The notes beneath the pieces are model-generated. The model saw nothing but the letters and a program-made list of their open reading frames with translations, was not told where the DNA came from and searched no databases. The position numbers and the translations under genes were made by a program. A stretch of 16,508 nucleotides of DNA from contig RGYP01000013.1 of NCBI GenBank assembly GCA_010031985.1, positions 1 to 16,508 on the forward strand. The letters run 5' to 3'. Within the stretch, counting starts at the first letter, position 1. Each line of letters begins with the position of its first letter. This document shows positions 8,938 through 16,329 of this stretch, piece after piece. This stretch comes from Gammaproteobacteria bacterium (GTDB taxonomy: Bacteria > Pseudomonadota > Gammaproteobacteria > Steroidobacterales > Steroidobacteraceae).

Positions 8938-9619
8938 ATTTTCTGCCGAGCTCGTGCTTGAGGCGCAGGGGCTGGTGCGCGAGTTCCGCGAGGGCCAGGG
9001 CAGCTTGCGCGTGCTCGATGAGCTCGAGCTGAAGCTCGCGCGCGGCGAGTGCGTGGCGATCGTCGGGGCGTCGGGCTCGGGCAAGACGACGCTGCTGCAA
9101 ATTTTGGGCGGACTCGACCGACCGACCGCCGGGCACGTGCGCATCGCGGGTCGCGAGCTGCACGCGCTCGATGAAACGGAGCGTGGCGCACTGCGTAACC
9201 GCAGCATCGGCTTCATCTATCAGTTCCATCATTTGTTGCCGGAATTCAGTGCACTCGAGAACGTGGCCATGCCGCTGCTCGTGCGCCGCATGCCGACCGC
9301 AGAGGCCAAGGCCAAGGCGCAGGCCTTGCTCGAGCAAGTGGGGCTTGCCGAGCGGCTGACTCATCGGCCGCATCAGCTCTCGGGGGGCGAGCGACAGCGG
9401 GCGGCGGTGGCGCGCGCGCTCGTCACGGAGCCCGCGCTGGTGTTTGCCGATGAGCCGACCGGTAATCTCGATGGTCGTAATGCCGAGCAAGTTTTCGAAT
9501 TGATGCTGCGACTCAATCGCGAGCGTCACACCACGCTCGTGATCGTCACCCACGACCTGCGCCTTGCGGCGCGCATGGATCGCGTGCTGACCTTGAGCGA
9601 AGGTCGACTGGTCGGCTGA
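8930..9619 (+). CDS. lolD: Lipoprotein-releasing system ATPase LolD
   Basis: LolD is the cytoplasmic ATPase that powers LolCDE. It has 229 aa against about 233 in E. coli. Walker A is GASGSGKTT (residues 46-54), the Q-loop is YQFHHLLPEF (the LolD-type motif), the ABC signature is LSGGERQR, Walker B is FADEPTGNLD, and the switch His is in VTHD. All are intact. The ATG at 8930 is chosen because the family N-terminus fits and GGAGG lies at 8916-8920, 9 bases upstream. The frame is open further upstream to 8828 but only inside lolE. The start overlaps the lolE stop by 8 bases. The gene converges with the DUF2062 gene 28 bases away. Only a very short hairpin (GGGC/GCCC around 9631-9644) is visible there, too weak to call a terminator. 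Confidence 0.96.
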   Translation: MSEFSAELVLEAQGLVREFREGQGSLRVLDELELKLARGECVAIVGASGSGKTTLLQILGGLDRPTAGHVRIAGRELHALDETERGALRNRSIGFIYQFHHLLPEFSALENVAMPLLVRRMPTAEAKAKAQALLEQVGLAERLTHRPHQLSGGERQRAAVARALVTEPALVFADEPTGNLDGRNAEQVFELMLRLNRERHTTLVIVTHDLRLAARMDRVLTLSEGRLVG

Positions 9620-9647
9620 GCGGCGAATCGGGGCGTTTATGCCCGGT

Positions 9648-10166
9648 TCAGGGCTTGGTGCGGCCGCTGCGCCTGCGGTATTTCTGCTGCACCCGCCACC
9701 GCCAGATCCGATCGAGCGCAATCCAGCCCACGAAGCCGGCCACGGCTCCGCAGACTACGCAACCCAGCAAAAAGGCCTGCCACATCGGTCCAAGACCGTT
9801 CTGCAGCCAGTCCCAGCTGAGTTCGAAGCGGAACTGCCCCGGTGTCTCGCCGAGCAGCGTCCGACCCGTCAGATAAGCGAGGTAATAGATCGGCACCACG
9901 GTCACCGGGTTCACGATGAACACCGTGCCGATCAGCGTCGGCACGTTCAGTCGCAGGAGCATCGCCAGCATGAACGCGACCGGAATGTGCACGGGCAGTG
10001 GCACGAAGCAGATCGACAGCCCGACCCCGAACGCGCCCGTGATGCTGCGTCGCTGCAGCGACCACAGACGCGGGTCGACGAACACGTGGGCGAAGGGTCG
10101 CAGATACCACGCATCGCGCAGCGTCTGCGCCCGTCGACCGAGTTGACGAATGATGTCGCGGAGCAT
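9648..10166 (-). CDS. DUF2062 membrane protein
   Basis: This predicted small inner-membrane protein of 172 aa belongs to the DUF2062 family, whose biochemical role is unknown. Visible features are a charged amphipathic N-terminus, then hydrophobic segments at about residues 44-70 (with the family pattern FVPLPVHIP), 74-100 (VNPVTVVPIYYLAYLTG, matching the family's NPxTxxP motif) and 128-152. The tail is Arg/Lys-rich and probably cytoplasmic. It sits between the lol operon and comEC; I recall the same neighbourhood in Pseudomonas. Its start overlaps the comEC start by 17 bases in divergent orientation, so each gene's upstream signals lie in the other's coding DNA. A weak TAGAGT -10-like element (minus strand, 10183-10178) ends 11 bases before the ATG. 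The family call is firm; the function is unknown. Confidence 0.85.
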   Translation of the reverse strand: MLRDIIRQLGRRAQTLRDAWYLRPFAHVFVDPRLWSLQRRSITGAFGVGLSICFVPLPVHIPVAFMLAMLLRLNVPTLIGTVFIVNPVTVVPIYYLAYLTGRTLLGETPGQFRFELSWDWLQNGLGPMWQAFLLGCVVCGAVAGFVGWIALDRIWRWRVQQKYRRRSGRTKP

Positions 10167-12471
10167 TTCGGGGCGTCACTCTAGCAGCACAGTCGTCGGA
10201 CTGGCGACTCTCTTCGGCACTTTGCTCGCGCTGTACGGGCCACTGCGTCCCCATCTGCAAATCTTCGTCGCACTCACGCTGACGTCGACGCTGGCATTGC
10301 TCTTGCCGCTGGTACTGCGTGTTTTCTTTGGCCACGCGTTGCAGCACTCGCGGGGTGTACTGCTGACGCTGGGTGTGACGTCGATCGCAGCCTTGGTGAC
10401 CTTGCTCGTCGCCCTTGATCAGCTCGCGCAGCGTTGGTCGCCTGCCGATGAGGGTGCACGCATCATCGCCGACGTGGTGGTCGACTCGCTCAGCGAGCGC
10501 CGCGGACTCGCGCTCGAGTTCGATGCACTCGCTCAGGTCGAATCACCGCAACGACTGCAGCGCGAGCTGCGCTTGCGAATCACGTGGCGCGAACCGCCTG
10601 CTGCGCTGCCACGCGCCGGCGAGCGCTGGCGTCTGCTGCTGCAGGTGTCGGCACCGCGGGCCAACAGCAATCCTGGCGGCTTCGACGAGCAGCGCGAGTT
10701 CTTCCGCGATCGATTGCAGGGGCGGGCGACGGTATTGCCGTCCACCCTCAATGAACGTTTGGCGATGGCGCCGGGCGGTTTGCTCGGGCTACGCGAGCGA
10801 CTCGCGTTCGCGGTGCGCGAAGCCGTGGTCGATCGCGATGCGGCGGCGCTCTTTGCAGGGCTGGCAGTCGGTGCCACGGGCGAGGTGAGTCGCGAGCAAT
10901 GGCAGACCTTCAGCGTCACCGGCACCACGCATCTCGTGGCGATCTCCGGGATGCACGTGACACTCTTTTGCTGGCTGGTCGCCGCCTGCGCACGAGCGCT
11001 CTGGCGTCGTTCGCGGCGGCTCGCGCAGCTCGTCGATCGCGAAATCTTTGCCGCCAGTCTCGGTGTACCTGCGGCCTGTGGCTACGCGCTACTCGCGGGC
11101 TTCGGAATCCCGACGCAGCGTACCGTGGTGATGCTCGCGGTGTGGTGGGGATTGCGACTTTCCGGTCGGGTGCACGCGCCCTTCGATGCGCTCGGCGTAG
11201 CGCTCGTCGTCGTTCTCTGCATCGACCCGTTCGCCGCGCTCTCGTCCGGATTTTGGCTCTCTTTCATCGCCATGGCAGCACTGATTCTCGTCGACGTCAA
11301 AAGAGTCGAGGACTCCTCGATCGCGGCGAGGTCGTGGCGGCAAAGCGTCGTGATCTGGCTTCGCGACAATCTGCGCACCCAGTGGTGGATCAGCCTTGCG
11401 CTGCTGCCGATCACGCTGCTGTGGTTCGCTAGCGTCTCGGTGGCAGGGCTGATCGTCAATCTCGTGGCGATTCCCGTGTTTTCGTTCGTGCTGGTACCGG
11501 TCGCGCTCGGCGGCAGTGCCATCGGCCTGTGGTCCGCATCGGCGGCGCGACCGATCTGGTGGCTGGGAGAGCGCGTCCACGAGGTGCTGTGGCCGGCGCT
11601 CGTGGCCGTGGCCTCGCAACCCTGGGCTGCCGTCGCGTGGAGTCCGCTTGCGAGTCTGCCGTGGCTGGGCGTCGAGCGACCTGCATTCGGCGAAGTGATG
11701 GTCACGGCGCTCGAGGCGGGCAACGGCGCGGCCTTCATCGTCCGCACGCGGGCGCACGCGCTGGTGTACGACACCGGAGAACATTTCGACAGCGATGGTC
11801 GAGCGGCCGAGCGTCTCGTATTGCCGGCGCTACGTAGTTTCGGCCTCAAAAAAATCGATCTGCTGCTGCTCAGTCGGACCCATGCCTACCGCGCCGCTGG
11901 CGCGGCGCGCCTGATGCAGGGTGCCAGCGTCGCAGGGGTGTCGGGCGGCGGCGAATGGCCGGGCGCCGCGCGGGCACTCGAAGATTGCACCGTGCGCCGT
12001 GAGTGGACGTGGGATGGCGTCGCGTTCAGTCGCTTTGGCGAGCGCAATGGCTCCTGCGTGCTGCGCATCGGCTTCAAGAACGGGTCTGCGGTGCTGACGA
12101 GCCCCACGGTGCTGATCCCTGAGCGTATCGATGCGCAGGAGGCTGCGGCGCTCGCCCGTCGCGCGCGGCGTGGCGAGCTCGAGCTGGCGGCGACCGTGGT
12201 CATTGCGCCGCGCGGCGGGTCACCGGCGGCCGTCACGCCCGATTTTGTCGTAGCGGTCGATCCGCAGTGGGTGTTGCTCGGCGGTCGTGAGGGCTCTGCC
12301 ACTCGACGTCAACGCGTCGCGAGTGTCTGGCAGATCCCGGTCGAGCGCGTCTACGCGCTCGCCGATCAGGGCGCGGTGACGCTGCACCTGCGGGCGGGGC
12401 TGCCGCCCCGCTGGCTCGGACACGCCGACCTGCAGGGCGCCCCCCTCTGGCGCTATGATCCACGGCACTAA
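10150..12471 (+). CDS. comEC: ComEC/Rec2-type DNA-uptake protein with degenerate metallo-beta-lactamase domain
   Basis: ComEC family proteins form the inner-membrane channel that imports single-stranded DNA during natural transformation. This one has 773 aa. Order of parts: two or three N-terminal membrane segments (about residues 15-85); an OB-fold-like region with the usual NPGGFDEQREFF motif; and the Competence membrane domain from about residue 234 (FAGLAVGATGEV, GTTHLVAISGMHV, SSGFWLSFIAMA). A soluble C-terminal domain begins near residue 518 and is positioned like the metallo-beta-lactamase domain. There the expected SHxDxDH motif reads SRTHAYR (575-581), TGD reads TSP (650-652) and PHHGS reads PRGGS (687-691), so the metal site is gone while YDTG (540-543) and NGSCVLRI remain. 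The channel part looks sound. The start at 10150 overlaps the divergent DUF2062 gene and lacks a clear ribosome site, so it is uncertain. Confidence 0.88.
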   Translation: MMSRSISGRHSSSTVVGLATLFGTLLALYGPLRPHLQIFVALTLTSTLALLLPLVLRVFFGHALQHSRGVLLTLGVTSIAALVTLLVALDQLAQRWSPADEGARIIADVVVDSLSERRGLALEFDALAQVESPQRLQRELRLRITWREPPAALPRAGERWRLLLQVSAPRANSNPGGFDEQREFFRDRLQGRATVLPSTLNERLAMAPGGLLGLRERLAFAVREAVVDRDAAALFAGLAVGATGEVSREQWQTFSVTGTTHLVAISGMHVTLFCWLVAACARALWRRSRRLAQLVDREIFAASLGVPAACGYALLAGFGIPTQRTVVMLAVWWGLRLSGRVHAPFDALGVALVVVLCIDPFAALSSGFWLSFIAMAALILVDVKRVEDSSIAARSWRQSVVIWLRDNLRTQWWISLALLPITLLWFASVSVAGLIVNLVAIPVFSFVLVPVALGGSAIGLWSASAARPIWWLGERVHEVLWPALVAVASQPWAAVAWSPLASLPWLGVERPAFGEVMVTALEAGNGAAFIVRTRAHALVYDTGEHFDSDGRAAERLVLPALRSFGLKKIDLLLLSRTHAYRAAGAARLMQGASVAGVSGGGEWPGAARALEDCTVRREWTWDGVAFSRFGERNGSCVLRIGFKNGSAVLTSPTVLIPERIDAQEAAALARRARRGELELAATVVIAPRGGSPAAVTPDFVVAVDPQWVLLGGREGSATRRQRVASVWQIPVERVYALADQGAVTLHLRAGLPPRWLGHADLQGAPLWRYDPRH
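12454..12459 (+). promoter_or_regulatory. Possible -10 element upstream of msbA
   Basis: TATGAT matches the -10 consensus at 5 of 6 positions and lies at the very end of comEC, 51 bases before the msbA TTG start. No convincing -35 is found 16-18 bases upstream. It could let msbA be transcribed separately from comEC, but it may only be the coding sequence for Tyr-Asp near the comEC C-terminus. Confidence 0.3.
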
Positions 12472-12490
12472 CCGTCGGCTCGCCGATGCC

Positions 12491-12514
12491 ATGCAGGATC
12501 CACCACGCCCTTGA
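12491..12514 (+). other. Seven-codon mini-ORF overlapping the msbA start
   Basis: An ATG at 12491 opens a reading frame for MQDPPRP that ends at the TGA of 12512-12514. The TGA shares bases with the TTG start of msbA (TTGA at 12511-12514), the same geometry as an ATGA stop/start overlap. No ribosome site is evident before it. It may couple or limit msbA translation, or may be chance; expression is not shown. Confidence 0.25.
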
Positions 12515-14262
12515 GCCAAACGCCGGTCGAAATCACCGACGCCGCCAAGGTCTACCGCCGCTTGTTGGGCTACGCGCGCCCGCACCTCGGCATGTTCCTC
12601 ATCGGCGTGCTCGGCATGGCGCTGTTCGCGGCGACCGATGCGGCGCTCGCGGTTCTGGTGCAGCGCTTTTTGGGCGGTACGTTCGTCGATCCTGACCCGC
12701 GCATCATCTGGGCGATCCCGCTCGGGGCGGTGCTGCTGTTCGCGCTGCGCGGCATCGGCGATTACGTTTCGAACTATTTTCCGGGCTGGGTCGGCCGGCA
12801 GATCATCAAAACTTTACGCGCGGAGCTGTTCGCGCATTACTTGCGCCTGCCGACGCGGCATTACGACACCGCGGCTTCGGGTGGCATGCTCTCGCGCCTC
12901 ACTTACAACATCGAGCTCGTAGCCGAGGCGACCACCAATGCCGTGACCGTACTCATCCGCGACACGCTCACCATCGTCGGCTTGATCGTGATGCTGTTCT
13001 GGTACAACTGGCAGCTCGCGGTCTTCGTGCTCGCGCTCGCGCCGCCGATTTCCTGGCTGATCCAGTACATCAATCGTTCCTTCCGTCGTTACAGTACGCG
13101 TATCCAGGCGTCGATGGGTGACGTGACGCGCGTTGCCAAAGAAGCGCTCGATGGTCACAAGGTGATCAAAAGTTTCAACGCCGAGCAGCACGAAGAAACC
13201 ATCTTCGCTGATGCCAACGAGCGCAACCGTCACAGCAACATGCGACTGATCGGTGCACGTGCGCTCGCCAACCCCGTGGTGCAGATCATCGCCTCGCTCG
13301 GACTCGCCTGCGTCTTGTTCTTCTCGATCCGTCAGGTGTTCACGCATCAGATGCGCGTCGATGAGTTCATGGCCTTCATGACCGCGCTGCTGCTGATCAC
13401 CGCACCGCTGCGCCGTTTGGTGCAGGTCTTCGGGCCGCTGCAGCAAGGCATCGCCGCCGGCGCGAGCGTGTTCGAGGTGCTCGATACGCCCATCGAGGAT
13501 GCCGGCGGCTCGCGGCCGATCGCGCGGGCGCAGGGCGCCATCGAGTTTCGCGAAGTGGGTTTCAGTTACTCGAGCGCACAGGGTGAAGTGCTCTCGGGAG
13601 TGAGCTTCAAGGTCAGTCCCGGTCAGACGGTGGCCATCGTCGGCAAGTCGGGCAGCGGCAAGAGTACGCTCGCCAATCTGCTGCCGCGTTTCTTTGATCC
13701 GGATATGGGCAGCGTACTGCTCGACGGCATCGACCTGCGCGAGTATCGACGCGAAGACTTGCGTCGGCAGGTGAGCGTGGTCAGCCAGGAGGTGATGCTG
13801 TTCGACGACAGTATCCGGCGCAACATTGCTTTCAACATCACCGATGCCGCGGCCGCCACCGTCGAAGACGCCGCGCGTGCGGCGTACGTGATGGATTTCG
13901 CGGCCGAGTTGCCGCAGGGGCTCGACACGCCCGTGGGCGAGCGCGGTTCGCAACTCTCCGGTGGGCAGCGGCAGCGCGTCTCGATCGCGCGCGCACTGCT
14001 CAAAGATGCGCCCATCCTGGTGCTTGATGAGGCCACGAGTGCGCTCGACAACGAATCGGAGCGTCGTATCCAGGCGGCACTCGCCACCTTGCAGCGCGGT
14101 CGAACGACGCTCGTCATTGCGCATCGGCTCTCGACCATCGAGCAGGCCGATCTCATCGTGGTATTGCACGAGGGGCGTGTGGTCGAGACCGGGCGACACG
14201 CCGAACTCATGCATCGCGATGGACCTTACGCGCAGCTGCACCGCCTGCAGTTCGCGGTCTGA
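12511..14262 (+). CDS. msbA: Lipid A export ATP-binding/permease protein MsbA
   Basis: MsbA is the homodimeric ABC exporter that flips core-lipid A across the inner membrane. It has 583 aa, against 582 in E. coli, with which it is similar throughout. The N-terminal half has six membrane segments (for example around GMFLIGVLGMALFA and TIVGLIVMLFWYNW) and the coupling sequence GHKVIKSFNAEQ. The nucleotide-binding half has Walker A GKSGSGKST (378-386, Lys 384), the Q-loop SVVSQEV, the signature LSGGQRQRVSIARALL, Walker B ILVLDEATSALD and the switch IAHRLSTIE. No ATG lies in frame between the comEC stop and residue 28, so the TTG at 12511 is the best start; AGGA at 12495-12498 is 12 bases upstream. 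The next in-frame ATG (12592) would remove the N-terminal helix. It is followed directly by lpxK, its pathway neighbour. Confidence 0.94.
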   Translation: MSQTPVEITDAAKVYRRLLGYARPHLGMFLIGVLGMALFAATDAALAVLVQRFLGGTFVDPDPRIIWAIPLGAVLLFALRGIGDYVSNYFPGWVGRQIIKTLRAELFAHYLRLPTRHYDTAASGGMLSRLTYNIELVAEATTNAVTVLIRDTLTIVGLIVMLFWYNWQLAVFVLALAPPISWLIQYINRSFRRYSTRIQASMGDVTRVAKEALDGHKVIKSFNAEQHEETIFADANERNRHSNMRLIGARALANPVVQIIASLGLACVLFFSIRQVFTHQMRVDEFMAFMTALLLITAPLRRLVQVFGPLQQGIAAGASVFEVLDTPIEDAGGSRPIARAQGAIEFREVGFSYSSAQGEVLSGVSFKVSPGQTVAIVGKSGSGKSTLANLLPRFFDPDMGSVLLDGIDLREYRREDLRRQVSVVSQEVMLFDDSIRRNIAFNITDAAAATVEDAARAAYVMDFAAELPQGLDTPVGERGSQLSGGQRQRVSIARALLKDAPILVLDEATSALDNESERRIQAALATLQRGRTTLVIAHRLSTIEQADLIVVLHEGRVVETGRHAELMHRDGPYAQLHRLQFAV

Positions 14263-14281
14263 TGTCGAGCTGATGTCGAGC
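14260..14281 (+). repeat. 11-bp tandem duplication at the msbA/lpxK junction
   Basis: TGATGTCGAGC occurs twice head to tail (14260-14270 and 14271-14281). The first copy holds the msbA stop and an ATG that reads only Met-Ser-Ser-stop. The second copy holds the ATG that opens lpxK, again Met-Ser-Ser. Removing one copy would restore a TGATG stop/start overlap in frame with lpxK. Confidence 0.85.
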
Positions 14282-15307
14282 CAGATCGAAGCCTGGTTGC
14301 AGAGCATCTGGTACCACGGTCGGTGGGGCGCAGCGCTGCTCGCGCCGCTCGCGGCGCTCTTCGCGGTGGTGACTGGACTGCGCCGCGCTCTCTATCGAAC
14401 CGGCATGATCGGTGCCTATCGGGCGCAAGTTCCCGTGGTGGTGATCGGCAATCTCAGCGTCGGTGGTACGGGTAAAAGTCCGCTGGTCGCCGCGCTCGCC
14501 GATGCGCTCAAAAGCCGCGGTCTGCGGCCAGGAATTCTCACGCGCGGTCATGGGGTGGTGGTACGCGAACCGATTCGAGTGACTCGCGATGCGGACCCCC
14601 GAGCCGTGGGCGATGAGCCTTTGATGCTGGCGATCGCGACCGGTGCCGAGGTGATGGTGTCACCCGATCGGGAGGCCGGCGCCCGCGCGCTCGAGGCGCT
14701 CGGCGTCGATCTCATTCTTTGTGACGACGGTTTGCAGCATTACGCGCTCGCCCGAGACCTCGAGATCGTGGTTATCGATGCGGCGCGCGGTCTCGGCAAC
14801 GGCAGGCTGCTGCCCGCGGGCCCGCTGCGCGAACAGGCATCGCGCCTCGAGTCGGTCGACTGGGTGGTGGTGAACGGGGTCGCTGATGGCAACACGGCGA
14901 GTGGCGCGTGGCGTGGTCGGCAGGGCAGCGTGTCGATGATGCTGGTGCCCGAGGCCCTGCGCGGCGTTGCCGATCCGCTGCGCTGGTGCAGTCTCGAGAG
15001 TCTGCGCGGCGAGCCGGTGCATGCCGTTGCCGGCATCGGTCATCCCGCCCGTTTCTTTGGCATGTTGCGCGCGGTCGGGCTCGAGGTGATCGAGCACGCC
15101 TTCGTCGATCATCACGCCTTCGCGGCGGGCGACCTCGACTTCGGTGATACGCACGCCATTCTGATGACCAGCAAAGATGCCGTAAAATGCCGGAGTTTCG
15201 CCGCGCCTCGCTGCTGGGAAGTCCCGGTGGTCGCGCGTTTCGCACCGGAGGGTGCGGCGAGCCTCGCGACGGCGATCGAAAAACTGTGTCGTTCGCGGCG
15301 GCCCTGA
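14273..15307 (+). CDS. lpxK: Tetraacyldisaccharide 4'-kinase LpxK
   Basis: LpxK phosphorylates the 4' position of the tetraacyldisaccharide 1-phosphate to give lipid IVA. It is a peripheral enzyme of the inner-membrane face with an N-terminal hydrophobic helix, here about residues 19-36. It has 344 aa, slightly longer than E. coli (328). Walker A is GNLSVGGTGKSP (59-70, Lys 68), the catalytic/Walker B region is DDGLQHYALARDLEIVVID, and LLPAGPLRE and TSKDAVKC follow. Residues usually seen as SRGYGG read TRGHGVV here, a mild departure. The ATG at 14273 is the first start in this frame after msbA; the earlier ATG at 14262 ends after three codons because of the tandem duplication. No strong ribosome site is seen, so reinitiation after msbA or after the three-codon frame is plausible. 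The order msbA-lpxK is that of E. coli and many relatives. Confidence 0.94.
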   Translation: MSSQIEAWLQSIWYHGRWGAALLAPLAALFAVVTGLRRALYRTGMIGAYRAQVPVVVIGNLSVGGTGKSPLVAALADALKSRGLRPGILTRGHGVVVREPIRVTRDADPRAVGDEPLMLAIATGAEVMVSPDREAGARALEALGVDLILCDDGLQHYALARDLEIVVIDAARGLGNGRLLPAGPLREQASRLESVDWVVVNGVADGNTASGAWRGRQGSVSMMLVPEALRGVADPLRWCSLESLRGEPVHAVAGIGHPARFFGMLRAVGLEVIEHAFVDHHAFAAGDLDFGDTHAILMTSKDAVKCRSFAAPRCWEVPVVARFAPEGAASLATAIEKLCRSRRP

Positions 15308-15338
15308 ACGAGTCGCCTTTTCTCGAGTCGCCGTCTGC

Positions 15339-15344
15339 AAGGAG
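15339..15344 (+). promoter_or_regulatory. Ribosome binding site of the Trm112-like gene
   Basis: AAGGAG lies 11 bases before the ATG at 15356. It is the clearest Shine-Dalgarno sequence in this operon and fixes the start of the small gene, which is separated from lpxK by 48 bases and so cannot rely on a stop/start overlap. Confidence 0.7.
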
Positions 15345-15355
15345 TCACATCGACC

Positions 15356-15544
15356 ATGGATCATCGACTGCTCGACATTCTGGCCTGTCCGATCTGCAAG
15401 GGGCCTTTGGTGCATCAGCGCGAGGCTGCGGTGCTCGTATGCAGGGCTGATCGGCTCGCATTCCCGATCAAGGATGGCATCCCGATGATGCTCGAGGAAG
15501 AAGCGCGCACCCTCGCCGCCGACGACCCGTTGCTCGCGCGCTGA
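15356..15544 (+). CDS. ycaR: Trm112 family zinc-ribbon protein (YcaR-like)
   Basis: This small cytoplasmic protein of 62 aa has the Trm112/UPF0434 pattern: a LLDILACPICKGPL start with C11-P-x-C14, a later Cys at 29, and FPIKDGIPMML. Eukaryotic and archaeal Trm112 activates methyltransferases; the bacterial role in this locus is not established. The usual second cysteine pair is incomplete (only C29 is seen), as in many bacterial members, so zinc binding is doubtful. The position between lpxK and kdsB is conserved in E. coli and Pseudomonas relatives, supporting co-transcription with lipid A/Kdo genes. The start is set by AAGGAG at 15339-15344. It ends 7 bases before kdsB. Confidence 0.9.
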   Translation: MDHRLLDILACPICKGPLVHQREAAVLVCRADRLAFPIKDGIPMMLEEEARTLAADDPLLAR

Positions 15545-15551
15545 CGCTCTT

Positions 15552-16316
15552 ATGTTTCGTATCGTCATCCCCGCCCGCTATGCCTCGACGCGACTCCCCG
15601 GCAAACCGCTGCTGCCGATCGCGGGACGTCCCATGCTCGCGTGGGTTCACGATCGGGCGCTCGCTTGCACGGCACGCGAGGTGATCGTCGCCACCGATGA
15701 TGAGCGGATTCGAGTCGTCGCCGAAGCCTTCGGTGCGCAGGTCGAGATGACCGCCCCCGAACACGCGAGCGGTACCGATCGCATTGCCGAGGTCGCGGCG
15801 CGCCGCGGTTGGGCCGATGCTGATGTCGTCGTCAATCTGCAGGGCGATGAGCCGGCGATGCCGCGCGAACTCATCCAACAAGTGGCGATGCTGCTGATCG
15901 ATCGTGCCGGCGCCGACATCGCGACGCTCGCCACGCCGGTCATCGGTCGCGACGAATACTTTGATCCGAATGCGGTCAAGGTGGTCACCGATCTCGACGG
16001 GCGGGCGCTCTATTTCAGTCGTGCGCCGATTCCCTGGTTCCGCGATCAGATCGACCCGGCAGGAGGTGAATTGCAGGCGGTCGCGCGACGGCATCTCGGT
16101 ATCTACGCCTATCGAGTTGGCGCGCTGCGTCGTTTGGCTGCGTTGCCGCCGACGCCGCTCGAGCAAATCGAGAGGCTCGAGCAGCTGCGCGCACTCGCGC
16201 ACGGCATGGTGATTCAGGTGGGCGAGGCGAGTTGTCGCCCGGGTCCCGATGTGAACACGGCCGAAGATCTTGCCCGCGCATCACTCGCGCTGGGACAAGA
16301 CCCCGGCCGTCATTGA
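15552..16316 (+). CDS. kdsB: 3-deoxy-manno-octulosonate cytidylyltransferase KdsB
   Basis: KdsB couples Kdo to CMP, giving the CMP-Kdo donor used to build the inner core of lipopolysaccharide; it is cytoplasmic. It has 254 aa against 248 in E. coli. Motifs are IPARYASTRLPGKPL at the N-terminus (nucleotide binding), VIVATDDERI, EHASGTDRIAE, VVNLQGDEP, ALYFSRAPIPW and HLGIYAYR, all in the usual order. The C-terminus ends with EDL, typical of the family, plus a short tail. The ATG at 15552 fits the family start exactly. No Shine-Dalgarno is visible in the 7-base gap after the Trm112-like gene, so translation may depend on ribosomes ending there. It converges with an unidentified minus-strand gene whose stop is 13 bases away. 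Confidence 0.97.
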   Translation: MFRIVIPARYASTRLPGKPLLPIAGRPMLAWVHDRALACTAREVIVATDDERIRVVAEAFGAQVEMTAPEHASGTDRIAEVAARRGWADADVVVNLQGDEPAMPRELIQQVAMLLIDRAGADIATLATPVIGRDEYFDPNAVKVVTDLDGRALYFSRAPIPWFRDQIDPAGGELQAVARRHLGIYAYRVGALRRLAALPPTPLEQIERLEQLRALAHGMVIQVGEASCRPGPDVNTAEDLARASLALGQDPGRH

Positions 16317-16329
16317 GCGCGTCGTCGCC

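Noticed and set aside
9631..9644. Hairpin GGGC/GCCC between lolD and the DUF2062 gene
   Set aside because: There are only four base pairs and no T-run on either strand.
15183..15188. TAAAAT inside lpxK as a promoter -10 for the downstream genes
   Set aside because: It encodes part of the conserved LpxK motif SKDAVK and has no good -35, so coding constraint explains it.
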